A stretch of 7,283 bases of DNA from an uncultured Eubacteriales bacterium (GTDB lineage: Bacteria; Bacillota; Clostridia; Oscillospirales; Acutalibacteraceae), in assembly GCA_900321595.1 (NCBI GenBank), contig ONWP01000079.1, positions 1 to 7,283 of the forward strand, read 5' to 3'. Made by a program: the position numbers and the translations under genes. Positions 1 through 5,419 of the stretch are shown piece by piece. Positions within the stretch are counted from its first letter, which is position 1, and every line of letters starts with the position of its first letter. The notes beneath the pieces are model-generated. The model did not search any database and was not told the origin of the DNA. It saw only the letters and a program-made list of their open reading frames with translations.

Positions 1-678
1 AAAATAGCTCAGCTTCTTTTCCAGAAGCCGGAACAGGATCGTCATGACGCCTACAAACACCAGATAGTAAACGCCGGTGAAGAACAGAGGCCAGACCAGT
101 CCGGAGTAGCCGTGCGACCCCTTGAGGAACGCGTAGCCCGCCCAGATGATCTCCTGCATGGAGATGATGCGCGCCAGCGACGTATCCTTGACCAGCGTGA
201 TGATCTCATTGCTCATCGGCGGCACGATGCGCTTGACCACCTGCAGCAGGATCACGCGGAAGAAGATCTGCGTCCGGGTCAGCCCCAGCACCTGCCCGGC
301 CTCGTACTGCCCCTTGGGGATCGACTCGATGCCGCCGCGGTAGATCTCGCTGAAATAACACGCGTAATTGATGATGAACGCGATCGCCGCGGCCATGAAC
401 CGCCCGGTCTCGCCCCGCGGCCACGGAGACCCGTTCGCCAGCAGATACCCCGGAATATAGAACAAAACGATCAGCTGCAGCATCAGCGGCGTGCCGCGAA
501 TGATCCAGACGACCGTTCGCGTCAGCCAGCGAATCGGCGCGATTTTCGTCATAGAACCGAACGCGATGATCAGACCCAGCGGAAGCGCGCCCAGAAGCGT
601 CACGCCGAAAAGCTTCAGCGTCTGGACGAAGCCGGTGTTCAACGCGGATACGACGGTTTTGAGCATATCTAAATCCAT
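1..678 (-). CDS. Amino-acid ABC transporter permease (HisM/GlnP type), 3' end cut by window edge
   Basis: This is the membrane channel subunit of a polar amino-acid importer and partners the binding protein encoded just upstream (765-1643). The ATG at 676-678 follows GGAG (688-691) with 9 nt spacing, and an in-frame TGA lies at 685-687, so the start cannot be much further out. 226 codons are visible without a stop; family members are usually about 215-240 residues, so only a few residues are missing. Visible marks are the family motif IRGTPLMLQLIVLFYIP near residues 60-76 and the cytoplasmic EAA loop at about 118-146 (EAG at 126-128, G132), which docks the ATPase. Hydrophobic stretches lie near 20-42, 58-80, 94-110 and 193-218. 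The ATPase gene is expected beyond the left edge. The exact amino acid transported cannot be read from the sequence. Confidence 0.95.
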   Translation of the reverse strand, partial: MDLDMLKTVVSALNTGFVQTLKLFGVTLLGALPLGLIIAFGSMTKIAPIRWLTRTVVWIIRGTPLMLQLIVLFYIPGYLLANGSPWPRGETGRFMAAAIAFIINYACYFSEIYRGGIESIPKGQYEAGQVLGLTRTQIFFRVILLQVVKRIVPPMSNEIITLVKDTSLARIISMQEIIWAGYAFLKGSHGYSGLVWPLFFTGVYYLVFVGVMTILFRLLEKKLSYF

Positions 679-717
679 GTGCGATCACTCCAAAATAGCG
701 CTGTATAAACGAAAGAC

Positions 718-745
718 CCGGCTCCTCTCCCGAGAAAGGAGCCGG
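718..745 (-). terminator. Intergenic hairpin between binding-protein and permease genes (partial terminator or mRNA stabiliser)
   Basis: A perfect 9-bp GC-rich stem (CCGGCTCCT, 718-726, with AGGAGCCGG, 737-745) encloses a 10-nt loop. It starts 20 bases past the binding-protein stop. On the transcribed strand it is followed by GGTCTTTCGTTT, a broken U-run. A strong stem with a weak U-tract inside an operon suits partial termination or protection of the upstream message, giving more binding protein than permease. The role is inferred; the hairpin is seen directly. Confidence 0.6.
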
Positions 746-764
746 ATAAAAAGTTCTGAAATGT

Positions 765-1643
765 TTACTGTTCGATCAGAGCCGCCTGGATCTTATACGT
801 TTCGGCGCTTGCGGTCAAGGTGCCGTCCGCGTATTTGGCCGCAAAGAACTGATTCAGCTCGTTGGCCAGATCGCTGCCCTTGCGGAAACCCACGCCGTAT
901 TCCTCGGAATTCAGGCCGACAGTGTAGGTCAGCGTCGCGTAGTTTGTGCCTTCACCAACCATCGCGGCGGCCATCAGGCTGTCGATGACGGCAGCGTCAG
1001 CGTTGCCGGAGGAGACCTCAAGCAGCGCGGTTGCCTGATCGGCGACCTCCACGAACTTGTAGCCGAGCTTTTCAACTTCCTTCTTGCCTGCAGAACCGGC
1101 TTCAACCGCAAAGGTCAGATCCTTGACGCTCTCCACGGTCTGATACTGATCGGCGGTATCGGCGGGAACGATAACGACCTGCGCGTTGTTGCAGTACGCG
1201 TTGGAGCAGGCCATGGAGCCTTTCACTTCGTCGGTCAGCGTCATGCCGTTCCAAACGCAGTCGATGTTCTTGCTGTTGAGCTCAAAAACCTTGTTGTCCC
1301 AGTCGATGATCTGGAACTCAACGGTCACGCCCAGGTTCTCCGCGAACGCGGTCGCCATATCGGCGTCAAAGCCGATCCATTTGCCGTCGGCATCCTGATA
1401 GTCCATAGGCTCAAACTCGGTGATACCCACGACGAGCGTGCCCTTGTTCTTCACGTACTCCAGATCGGAGCCGGTCATCACTTCGTCGATGGCGTTGGAG
1501 GCCTGCTCTGCAACGCCGGAGATGGTCTCGGACATGTTGGAGGCGACCTCTTTCGCTTTCTCGGGGTCTCCGCCGCATGCCGCGAAGGCGAACGCGATCA
1601 TCAGAGCCGCCATGAGCACGGCAAGGATCTTTCTGGTTTTCAT
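765..1643 (-). CDS. Amino-acid ABC transporter substrate-binding lipoprotein (SBP family 3)
   Basis: This is the extracytoplasmic receptor that captures an amino acid and delivers it to the permease encoded downstream. The product has 292 residues. The ATG at 1641-1643 follows AAGGAG with about 10 nt spacing; a longer reading from 1688 would begin inside the likely 5' hairpin of the message and would spoil the signal peptide. Residues 1-23 form a lipoprotein signal: K/R at 2-5, a hydrophobic core, and FAAC with Cys23 as the lipidated residue. A helical, polar linker (about 27-58) precedes the domain, which begins at the GTLVVGITEFEPM stretch. The family signature GFDADMATAFAENLG lies at 91-105, WNGMTLTDEV at 131-140, EAGSAG at 181-186 and D221 before the SLMAA helix. 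The position that usually carries the ligand-binding Arg (as in TxER) appears to be Val140, followed by Lys141. Family is certain; ligand is unknown. Confidence 0.95.
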   Translation of the reverse strand: MKTRKILAVLMAALMIAFAFAACGGDPEKAKEVASNMSETISGVAEQASNAIDEVMTGSDLEYVKNKGTLVVGITEFEPMDYQDADGKWIGFDADMATAFAENLGVTVEFQIIDWDNKVFELNSKNIDCVWNGMTLTDEVKGSMACSNAYCNNAQVVIVPADTADQYQTVESVKDLTFAVEAGSAGKKEVEKLGYKFVEVADQATALLEVSSGNADAAVIDSLMAAAMVGEGTNYATLTYTVGLNSEEYGVGFRKGSDLANELNQFFAAKYADGTLTASAETYKIQAALIEQ

Positions 1644-1684
1644 TAGCGAATCGCTCCTTTTTTCGGTGTTTCTTTCTGTGTGAC

Positions 1685-1702
1685 GCATCGGTGACCCGAT
1701 GC
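1685..1702 (-). promoter_or_regulatory. 5'-terminal stem-loop of the binding-protein mRNA
   Basis: Perfect 7-bp inverted repeat GCATCGG/CCGATGC with a 4-nt loop. It begins 7 bases downstream of the predicted -10 box, so the transcript should start at or beside the first base of the stem. A hairpin at the extreme 5' end commonly protects mRNA from 5'-end-dependent decay. The position and the repeat are seen; the protective role is inference. Confidence 0.5.
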
Positions 1703-1708
1703 AGAGGC

Positions 1709-1737
1709 ATTATACTTTAACACGCTAAAGTTGTAAA
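1709..1737 (-). promoter_or_regulatory. Sigma-A-type promoter for the amino-acid importer operon
   Basis: On the minus strand a -35 box TTTACA (1732-1737) and a perfect -10 box TATAAT (1709-1714) are separated by exactly 17 bp. Transcription would start near 1702, giving a leader of roughly 60 nt before the ATG at 1643. The spacer and the DNA just upstream are full of inverted repeats, suggesting regulation. Confidence 0.85.
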
Positions 1738-1740
1738 GTA

Positions 1741-1760
1741 TTCTTTCACAATTGAAAGAA
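1741..1760. promoter_or_regulatory. Candidate operator: perfect 8-bp dyad upstream of the -35 box
   Basis: TTCTTTCA and TGAAAGAA are exact inverted repeats separated by CAAT. The dyad ends 3 bp upstream of the -35 box of the importer promoter (1732-1737). This size and placement are typical of a dimeric helix-turn-helix regulator site. No cognate regulator gene is present in the window, so its identity and sign of action are unknown. Confidence 0.5.
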
Positions 1761-1802
1761 AGTTTGGCAGTTGCGCCAATGGCGCCCCATAGAACGCGGC
1801 GT

Positions 1803-2522
1803 CTATTTAGCGAAAATCACTGTTTTGATCCCCCAGATGAGAAGCAGATGCGCCGGATAGATCACATAAAATGACCATTTCGCAACCGGCGAGCGGCTGC
1901 CGGGCTCTCCGTTATAGGCGAGCAGCGCCGGGATCGCGAGCAGCCCGCCGAAGCCGTAGCTGTCCCACAGGAAAGACACAAGCCCGGTCGAGGCAGTGAC
2001 AGCCATAAGCACCTGCGCGAGCGCCAGCGCACCCGTCGTCAGGGCGCGGCGCGTTCGGTCCGCTCCGCCGAAGTGATACGCCAGCGCCGCCAACGGCCCC
2101 AGCACGCCCCAGTCGCCGAAAACGCTGACCGCCGTAAGACCGCCGATCAACAGGATCCGCAGCGCCTTCGGCAGGGCGCTTTCCGCGACGGCCAGCGCCA
2201 GCAGGCAGAGAAGCAGCGTCCAGATCATACTGAACCGGAAGATGAAGACGCGCCCGTACCGCGCCAGCGTATAGGGGATCTGCGACGCCAGCGCGAAGAG
2301 AAACAGCCGAAGCGCGTATCTGCGCCTGTCCGACGTGTGCACGAAGCCCTGCGCCAGGAAAAAGAGCATCACCGGCGCCGTCACACGCCCCAGGAAGCGA
2401 AAGCCGTAATACAGCGCCGTCCCCGCGGGCAGCAGAAGCGCCGCCGTGTGATCGAGCAGCATACACACGACGGCGATCCATTTGAGATGATTGCGGTTGA
2501 GACCGCGCGGCAGCACGTTCAT
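1803..2522 (-). CDS. TraX family integral membrane protein (putative acyltransferase)
   Basis: 239 residues, very hydrophobic, with about seven membrane segments. The ATG follows AGGGA at about 8 nt. The match to the TraX family rests on the N-terminal IAVVCMLLDHTAALL segment (Asp24-His25), the block FRFLGRVTAPVMLFFLAQGF (41-60) followed by VHTSDRRRYALRLFLFALAS and IPYTL, and the C-terminal KWSFYVIYPAHLLLIW (215-230, His225). TraX of the F plasmid N-acetylates the pilin subunit; chromosomal homologues are widespread in Firmicutes and their substrates are generally unknown. No conjugation genes surround this copy, so a pilin role here is not supported. It lies between the ireB-unit terminator and the importer promoter and appears to be transcribed alone. 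I found no convincing promoter or terminator of its own. Confidence 0.88.
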   Translation of the reverse strand: MNVLPRGLNRNHLKWIAVVCMLLDHTAALLLPAGTALYYGFRFLGRVTAPVMLFFLAQGFVHTSDRRRYALRLFLFALASQIPYTLARYGRVFIFRFSMIWTLLLCLLALAVAESALPKALRILLIGGLTAVSVFGDWGVLGPLAALAYHFGGADRTRRALTTGALALAQVLMAVTASTGLVSFLWDSYGFGGLLAIPALLAYNGEPGSRSPVAKWSFYVIYPAHLLLIWGIKTVIFAK

Positions 2523-2598
2523 TCTTTAATTCCCTGCATCACAATAATGTTCAGTCAGCACGGGCTGCGGCCCGCCCCGGATTCCCCACGATCCGTGG

Positions 2599-2630
2599 AA
2601 AAACAAAACAGAGCCGGATTCACCGGCTCC
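2599..2630 (-). terminator. Rho-independent terminator after the ireB unit
   Basis: On the minus strand a 7-bp GC-rich stem (GAGCCGG, 2611-2617, with CCGGCTC, 2623-2629; 5-nt loop) is followed by TGTTTTGTTTTT (2599-2610). It starts within 10 bases of the stop codon of the 96-residue protein gene and separates this unit from traX. Confidence 0.85.
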
Positions 2631-2637
2631 GCTGTGT

Positions 2638-2928
2638 TCATGCCAGCGCTCTGTCCAGCCAGACCGAAGCCAGCTCCAGCGCCTGCCAAAGCCCCTGCTT
2701 CGTGGCTTTATTCTGCACGCGATCCCGCGGTCTGACCATGGGGTCGGTGTTCATCAGCTGGACGTTGACCCTGCCGGGCAGCTCCAGATCCTTCATGGGC
2801 CGCATGGATTCGATCTTCATCACGATGACGAATTTCTCATACATATTGCCGTAATAAATGGTGTCTCCGCTGCGGACCAGCGGTCTTCCCTTATACATCA
2901 GGAACGGCGAATCCTTCTTCGCAGCCAT
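2638..2928 (-). CDS. Small conserved-looking protein of unknown function, downstream of ireB
   Basis: A 96-residue soluble protein that I do not recognise as a named family. The ATG at 2926-2928 is preferred because AGAGGGG lies about 9 nt upstream; the alternative ATG at 2935-2937 sits directly on that purine run. The N-terminal half looks beta-rich (SPFLMYKGRPLVRSGDTIYY, then EKFVIVMKI, then RVNVQLMNTDP), as in a small barrel or sheet. The C-terminal half is basic and then helical (GLWQALELASVWLDRALA). There is no signal peptide or membrane segment. The start lies 26 nt after the ireB stop and a terminator follows at once, so the two genes form one transcription unit, which suggests a linked role. 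Similar short proteins probably occur in other Clostridia, but that is recollection and was not checked. Confidence 0.8.
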   Translation of the reverse strand: MAAKKDSPFLMYKGRPLVRSGDTIYYGNMYEKFVIVMKIESMRPMKDLELPGRVNVQLMNTDPMVRPRDRVQNKATKQGLWQALELASVWLDRALA

Positions 2929-2954
2929 GGGAAGCATCCCCTCTCTCGTTAAAA

Positions 2955-3227
2955 TCAGCTGTTCTCGATCTCCAGGAAGTCCTCGACCAGGACTTTGAGC
3001 AGTTCATACTTGTCAATGCGCATGATCATGCTCCTGGCGTTTCGGTTGGTCGTGATGTAGGTGGGATCCTCCGTCACGATGTAGCCCACGATCTGGTCCA
3101 CCGGATCGTAACCCTTTTCGGCCAGCGCGTTGTACACGTGCGCCAGTTCCATCTTCAGCTGTTCGTGCCTGCCGGAACCGAAATTAAAATTTCTCGTCTT
3201 GTCGTGCATCGGCTTCGTCTCTGCCAT
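2955..3227 (-). CDS. ireB: IreB family regulatory phosphoprotein (UPF0297)
   Basis: A 90-residue cytoplasmic protein. The ATG at 3225-3227 is chosen because a long Shine-Dalgarno stretch (GGAGGAGAGG) lies about 8 nt upstream; an in-frame GTG at 3236 would overlap it. Family features are an N-terminal Thr motif (DKTRNFNF, Thr11), ALAEKGYDPVDQIVGYIVTEDPTYI, the NARSMIMRIDKYELL helix and a final acidic helix. In Enterococcus faecalis, IreB is phosphorylated on N-terminal threonines by the PASTA kinase IreK and lowers cephalosporin resistance; Thr11 here aligns with one of those sites (Thr7). In many Firmicutes the gene is followed by ruvX and a DUF1292 gene. Here it is followed by an unknown 96-residue protein gene instead. 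Family assignment is firm; the role in this organism is inferred. Confidence 0.93.
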   Translation of the reverse strand: MAETKPMHDKTRNFNFGSGRHEQLKMELAHVYNALAEKGYDPVDQIVGYIVTEDPTYITTNRNARSMIMRIDKYELLKVLVEDFLEIENS

Positions 3228-3268
3228 CTTTATCACCTCTCCTCCCGATGTGATCGCATGTTATATTG

Positions 3269-3297
3269 ATTATAATACAGCGGGGAAGAAAAAACAA
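3269..3297 (-). promoter_or_regulatory. Sigma-A-type promoter for ireB
   Basis: Minus-strand -35 TTGTTT (3292-3297) and perfect -10 TATAAT (3269-3274) are separated by 17 bp. The predicted start near 3262 gives a short leader of about 35 nt carrying the strong ribosome binding site. The -35 box lies within an A/T-tract dyad (3289-3304). Confidence 0.75.
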
Positions 3298-3315
3298 GTT
3301 TTTTTTGAATAATTG

Positions 3316-3344
3316 TTTCATTCCCGGGCGGAGTGTGGTAATAT
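3316..3344 (+). promoter_or_regulatory. Possible promoter for nnr (extended -10)
   Basis: TAATAT (3339-3344) is preceded by TGG, giving a TGn extended -10 element, with a weak -35 candidate TTTCAT (3316-3321) at 17 bp. The -10 is 32 bp upstream of the nnr ATG. An overlapping TATGAT at 3342-3347 is an alternative -10. It diverges from the ireB promoter. Confidence 0.45.
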
Positions 3345-3376
3345 GATAACAAGAACCTATGTCGGAGGCTTTGAAT

Positions 3377-4912
3377 ATGTATGTTTTAACGAAATCAAAC
3401 ATGCGGCAGGCCGAGGAATTCGCCCATGAGCACAGAGGGCTGTCCTTCTATTCCATGATGGACATGGCGGGATCCAAGAGCGCCGCGTATATCGCCGCAC
3501 GGGAGAACCCGGACGCCCGCGTCTGCGTCCTCTGCGGCAAGGGCAAAAACGGCGGCGACGGCATCGTCGTGGCCACGCGGCTGTGGCAGTCCGGCTTCAA
3601 GCGCGTCTACGTCGTTCTGGTGGACGGCAAGGTGCGCGACGAGCTGGCGTATAAAATGTACAAGGAGCTGACCAAGACCCCGATCGGTGTGATCGACTAC
3701 ACCGATAATCCGGTCGGCTGTCTCCATCTGGTCGAGAACGCCGAAGTGCTCATCGACGCGATCTTCGGCATCGGCTTCAGCGGAGAGCTCGCCGGCGGCG
3801 CCGCCGACCTGGTCATCACGGCGAACCTCAACCGCACGGCGCACAAATACGCCATCGACATCCCCAGCGGCCTCGCCGCGTCAGACACCGATACGGATCG
3901 GCTCGCGTTTGAGACGGACGTGACGCTGACCATGATCGCGTACAAGCCCGTCAACGTGGTCAAGCCCGCGGCAAACCGCTGCGGAAAGACGCAGGTGGTC
4001 AATATCGGTCTGCAGAGTGAGGACGTGGAGCAGTTCGCCGAGCCGTACGTCGTCTTTACGCCGGAGGAGGCGCGGCGCGCGCTTGGCGTCCGGCCCTACG
4101 ACGCGAACAAGGGCACATACGGCAAGCTGCTGCTTCTGGCGGGCAGCCGTGAGTTTTCCGGCTGTGTGACGCTGGCGTCCCGCGGCGCAGTAGAAGCCGG
4201 CGCGGGCCTTGTGACGGCCGCGTTTCCCGCGTCGCTCTACGACGTCGTCGCGTCCAAGCTCAACGAGCCGGTGTATCTGCCGCTGCCGGACGACGGGAAC
4301 GGCCACCTGACAGAGGAAGCGGCCGAGGTCCTGACGCAGGCACTGCCGAAATATACCGTCGTCGCCGCCGGATGCGGTCTCGGCAATACGCCGGCGGTCA
4401 AAACGATTGCAAAGAAGCTGTTGGAGATCTGCGAAACGCCCCTCATCCTGGACGCCGACGCGCTCAACGTCATCGCCGACGAGCCGGCGCTGCTGAAAAC
4501 GGCGCGCTGCCCGGTCCTCATCACGCCGCATCCCGGCGAAATGGGCAGGCTGACCGGCCTCACCCCGGCGCAGGTCAACGAAAACCGTATGAAAACCGCT
4601 TCCGAATTCGCGAAAAAGTACGGCGTGACCGTGCTGCTCAAGGGCGCGAACAGCGTCGTCGCCGATCCGGACGGCCGGATCGCGCTCAATCCGACCGGCA
4701 ATCCCGGCATGAGCCGCGGCGGCAGCGGAGATGTGCTGACCGGCATCATCGGCGCGTGCGTCCCCCAGACGAAGGATCTGTTCACGGCAGCCCGCGTCGC
4801 GGCGTATCTGCACGGCGGCGCGGCGGATGAAGCCGCGGCGTCCACCGGGATCCTGAGCGCGACCCCCACCCGGATCCTCGACCACTTCCACGTTTTTCTG
4901 AAGCAGATCTGA
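3377..4912 (+). CDS. nnr: Bifunctional NAD(P)HX epimerase / ADP-dependent NAD(P)HX dehydratase
   Basis: This enzyme repairs hydrated NADH and NADPH: the N-terminal domain interconverts the R and S epimers and the C-terminal domain dehydrates S-NAD(P)HX using ADP. The product has 511 residues, normal for the fused form. The ATG at 3377 follows GGAGG (3364-3368) with 8 nt spacing. In the N-domain (about 1-215) I see GKGKNGGDG at 54-62 (usually GxGNNGGDG), DAIFGIGFSG at 127-136 and DIPSG at 161-165. The ribokinase-like C-domain (about 230-505) shows KGTYGK at 245-250, AGS at 255-257, a GAVEAGAGLVT helix/strand, LILDADALN at 356-364, TPHPGEMGRL at 383-392, and NPTGNPGMSRGGSGDVLTG at 438-456 with the catalytic-type Asp452. 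Both domains look intact. It is alone on the plus strand, between a divergent ireB and a bidirectional terminator. Confidence 0.96.
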   Translation: MYVLTKSNMRQAEEFAHEHRGLSFYSMMDMAGSKSAAYIAARENPDARVCVLCGKGKNGGDGIVVATRLWQSGFKRVYVVLVDGKVRDELAYKMYKELTKTPIGVIDYTDNPVGCLHLVENAEVLIDAIFGIGFSGELAGGAADLVITANLNRTAHKYAIDIPSGLAASDTDTDRLAFETDVTLTMIAYKPVNVVKPAANRCGKTQVVNIGLQSEDVEQFAEPYVVFTPEEARRALGVRPYDANKGTYGKLLLLAGSREFSGCVTLASRGAVEAGAGLVTAAFPASLYDVVASKLNEPVYLPLPDDGNGHLTEEAAEVLTQALPKYTVVAAGCGLGNTPAVKTIAKKLLEICETPLILDADALNVIADEPALLKTARCPVLITPHPGEMGRLTGLTPAQVNENRMKTASEFAKKYGVTVLLKGANSVVADPDGRIALNPTGNPGMSRGGSGDVLTGIIGACVPQTKDLFTAARVAAYLHGGAADEAAASTGILSATPTRILDHFHVFLKQI

Positions 4913-4958
4913 TCGTTTGCCGCAGGCGTGTTTCAGTTTCATGTACATAATACAAACG

Positions 4959-4988
4959 AAAAAAAGGACCGCGTCTGCGATCCTTTTT
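4959..4988. terminator. Bidirectional terminator between nnr and rplL
   Basis: An A-run and a T-run flank a hairpin: AAAAAGGA (4961-4968) pairs with TCCTTTTT (4981-4988), and CGC with GCG inside, with one C/A mismatch and a GTCT loop. It reads as a terminator on both strands and sits 46 bases past the nnr stop and 17 bases past the rplL stop, serving the two converging units. Confidence 0.85.
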
Positions 4989-5005
4989 CATTTGATTCAA
5001 GAGAA

Positions 5006-5383
5006 TTACTTGAGGGTGACTTTGCCGCCGACTTCCTCGATCTTCTTCTTGAGCTCTTCGGCCTCTTCCTTCGGAAGCGCTTCCTTCAGGATCTTGGGAG
5101 CGCCTTCGACAGCGGCCTTCGCCTCGGCAAGGCCCAGGCCGGTCGCTTCGCGGACGACCTTGATGACCTTGATCTTGCTGGCGGCGTCGAAACCGGTCAG
5201 CTCGACGTCGAACTCGGTCTTCTCTTCCTCAGCGGGAGCGGCGACGGCGGGGCCGGCGACAGCCACGGGAGCGGCAGCGGAAACGCCGAATCTCTCTTCA
5301 ACTTCCTTAACGAGCTCGCTCAGCTCAAGAACGGAGAGCTCTGCGACTGCGTCAACGATCTTTGTGATCTTTTCAGATGCCAT
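5006..5383 (-). CDS. rplL: 50S ribosomal protein L7/L12
   Basis: 125 residues, the usual length. L12 dimers bind the C-terminal helix of L10 and form the flexible stalk that recruits translational GTPases. The ATG at 5381-5383 follows GGAGG with 8 nt spacing; an in-frame ATG 15 bases upstream would overlap that site. The N-terminal dimerisation helices (about 1-32), an Ala/Pro-rich hinge (about 35-53, ending AAPAEEE) and the globular domain with KIKVIKVVREATGLGLAEAK and the end VGGKVTLK are all present. It lies 36 nt after rplJ in the same operon. A terminator follows directly, so rpoB is not the next gene, unlike the common rplKAJL-rpoBC arrangement. Confidence 0.98.
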   Translation of the reverse strand: MASEKITKIVDAVAELSVLELSELVKEVEERFGVSAAAPVAVAGPAVAAPAEEEKTEFDVELTGFDAASKIKVIKVVREATGLGLAEAKAAVEGAPKILKEALPKEEAEELKKKIEEVGGKVTLK

Positions 5384-5419
5384 TTTTGGTTCCTCCAATT
5401 TTGCGTCGTTGTTTTTTGA

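Noticed and set aside
1644..1688. N-terminal extension of the binding protein starting at an ATG at 1688
   Set aside because: It would start inside the predicted 5' hairpin, lacks a good ribosome binding site and would put a charged stretch before a proper lipoprotein signal peptide.
1773..1785. GCGCC-AAT-GGCGC hairpin as a terminator for traX
   Set aside because: Only 5 bp, and on the minus strand it is followed by AACTGCCAAAC before any T-rich stretch; too weak to call.
1803..2522. TraX as evidence of a conjugative element
   Set aside because: All neighbours are housekeeping genes, and no relaxase, coupling protein, integrase or attachment repeats are present.
2561..2598. Small hairpins CGGGC/GCCCG (2561-2574) and CCACG/CGTGG (2586-2598) upstream of traX
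   Set aside because: Short stems without U-tracts or a recognisable riboswitch core in a GC-rich stretch; chance is a sufficient explanation.
718..2630. Shared GGAGCCGG/CCGGCTCC core in the hairpins at 718-745 and 2611-2630 as a dispersed repeat family
   Set aside because: Only the 8-bp stem core is shared; loops and flanks differ, and GC-rich stems of this kind recur by chance. A genome-wide count would be needed.
3359..3376. Earlier in-frame ATG (3359) for nnr
   Set aside because: The GGAGG at 3364-3368 is correctly spaced for the ATG at 3377, which also gives the usual N-terminus of the epimerase domain; the earlier start would translate through that site.
3881..4948. Long open frame on the minus strand opposite nnr
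   Set aside because: It is an Arg/His/Gly-rich shadow frame of a GC-rich gene, with no family features, and lies entirely antisense to a well-supported enzyme gene.
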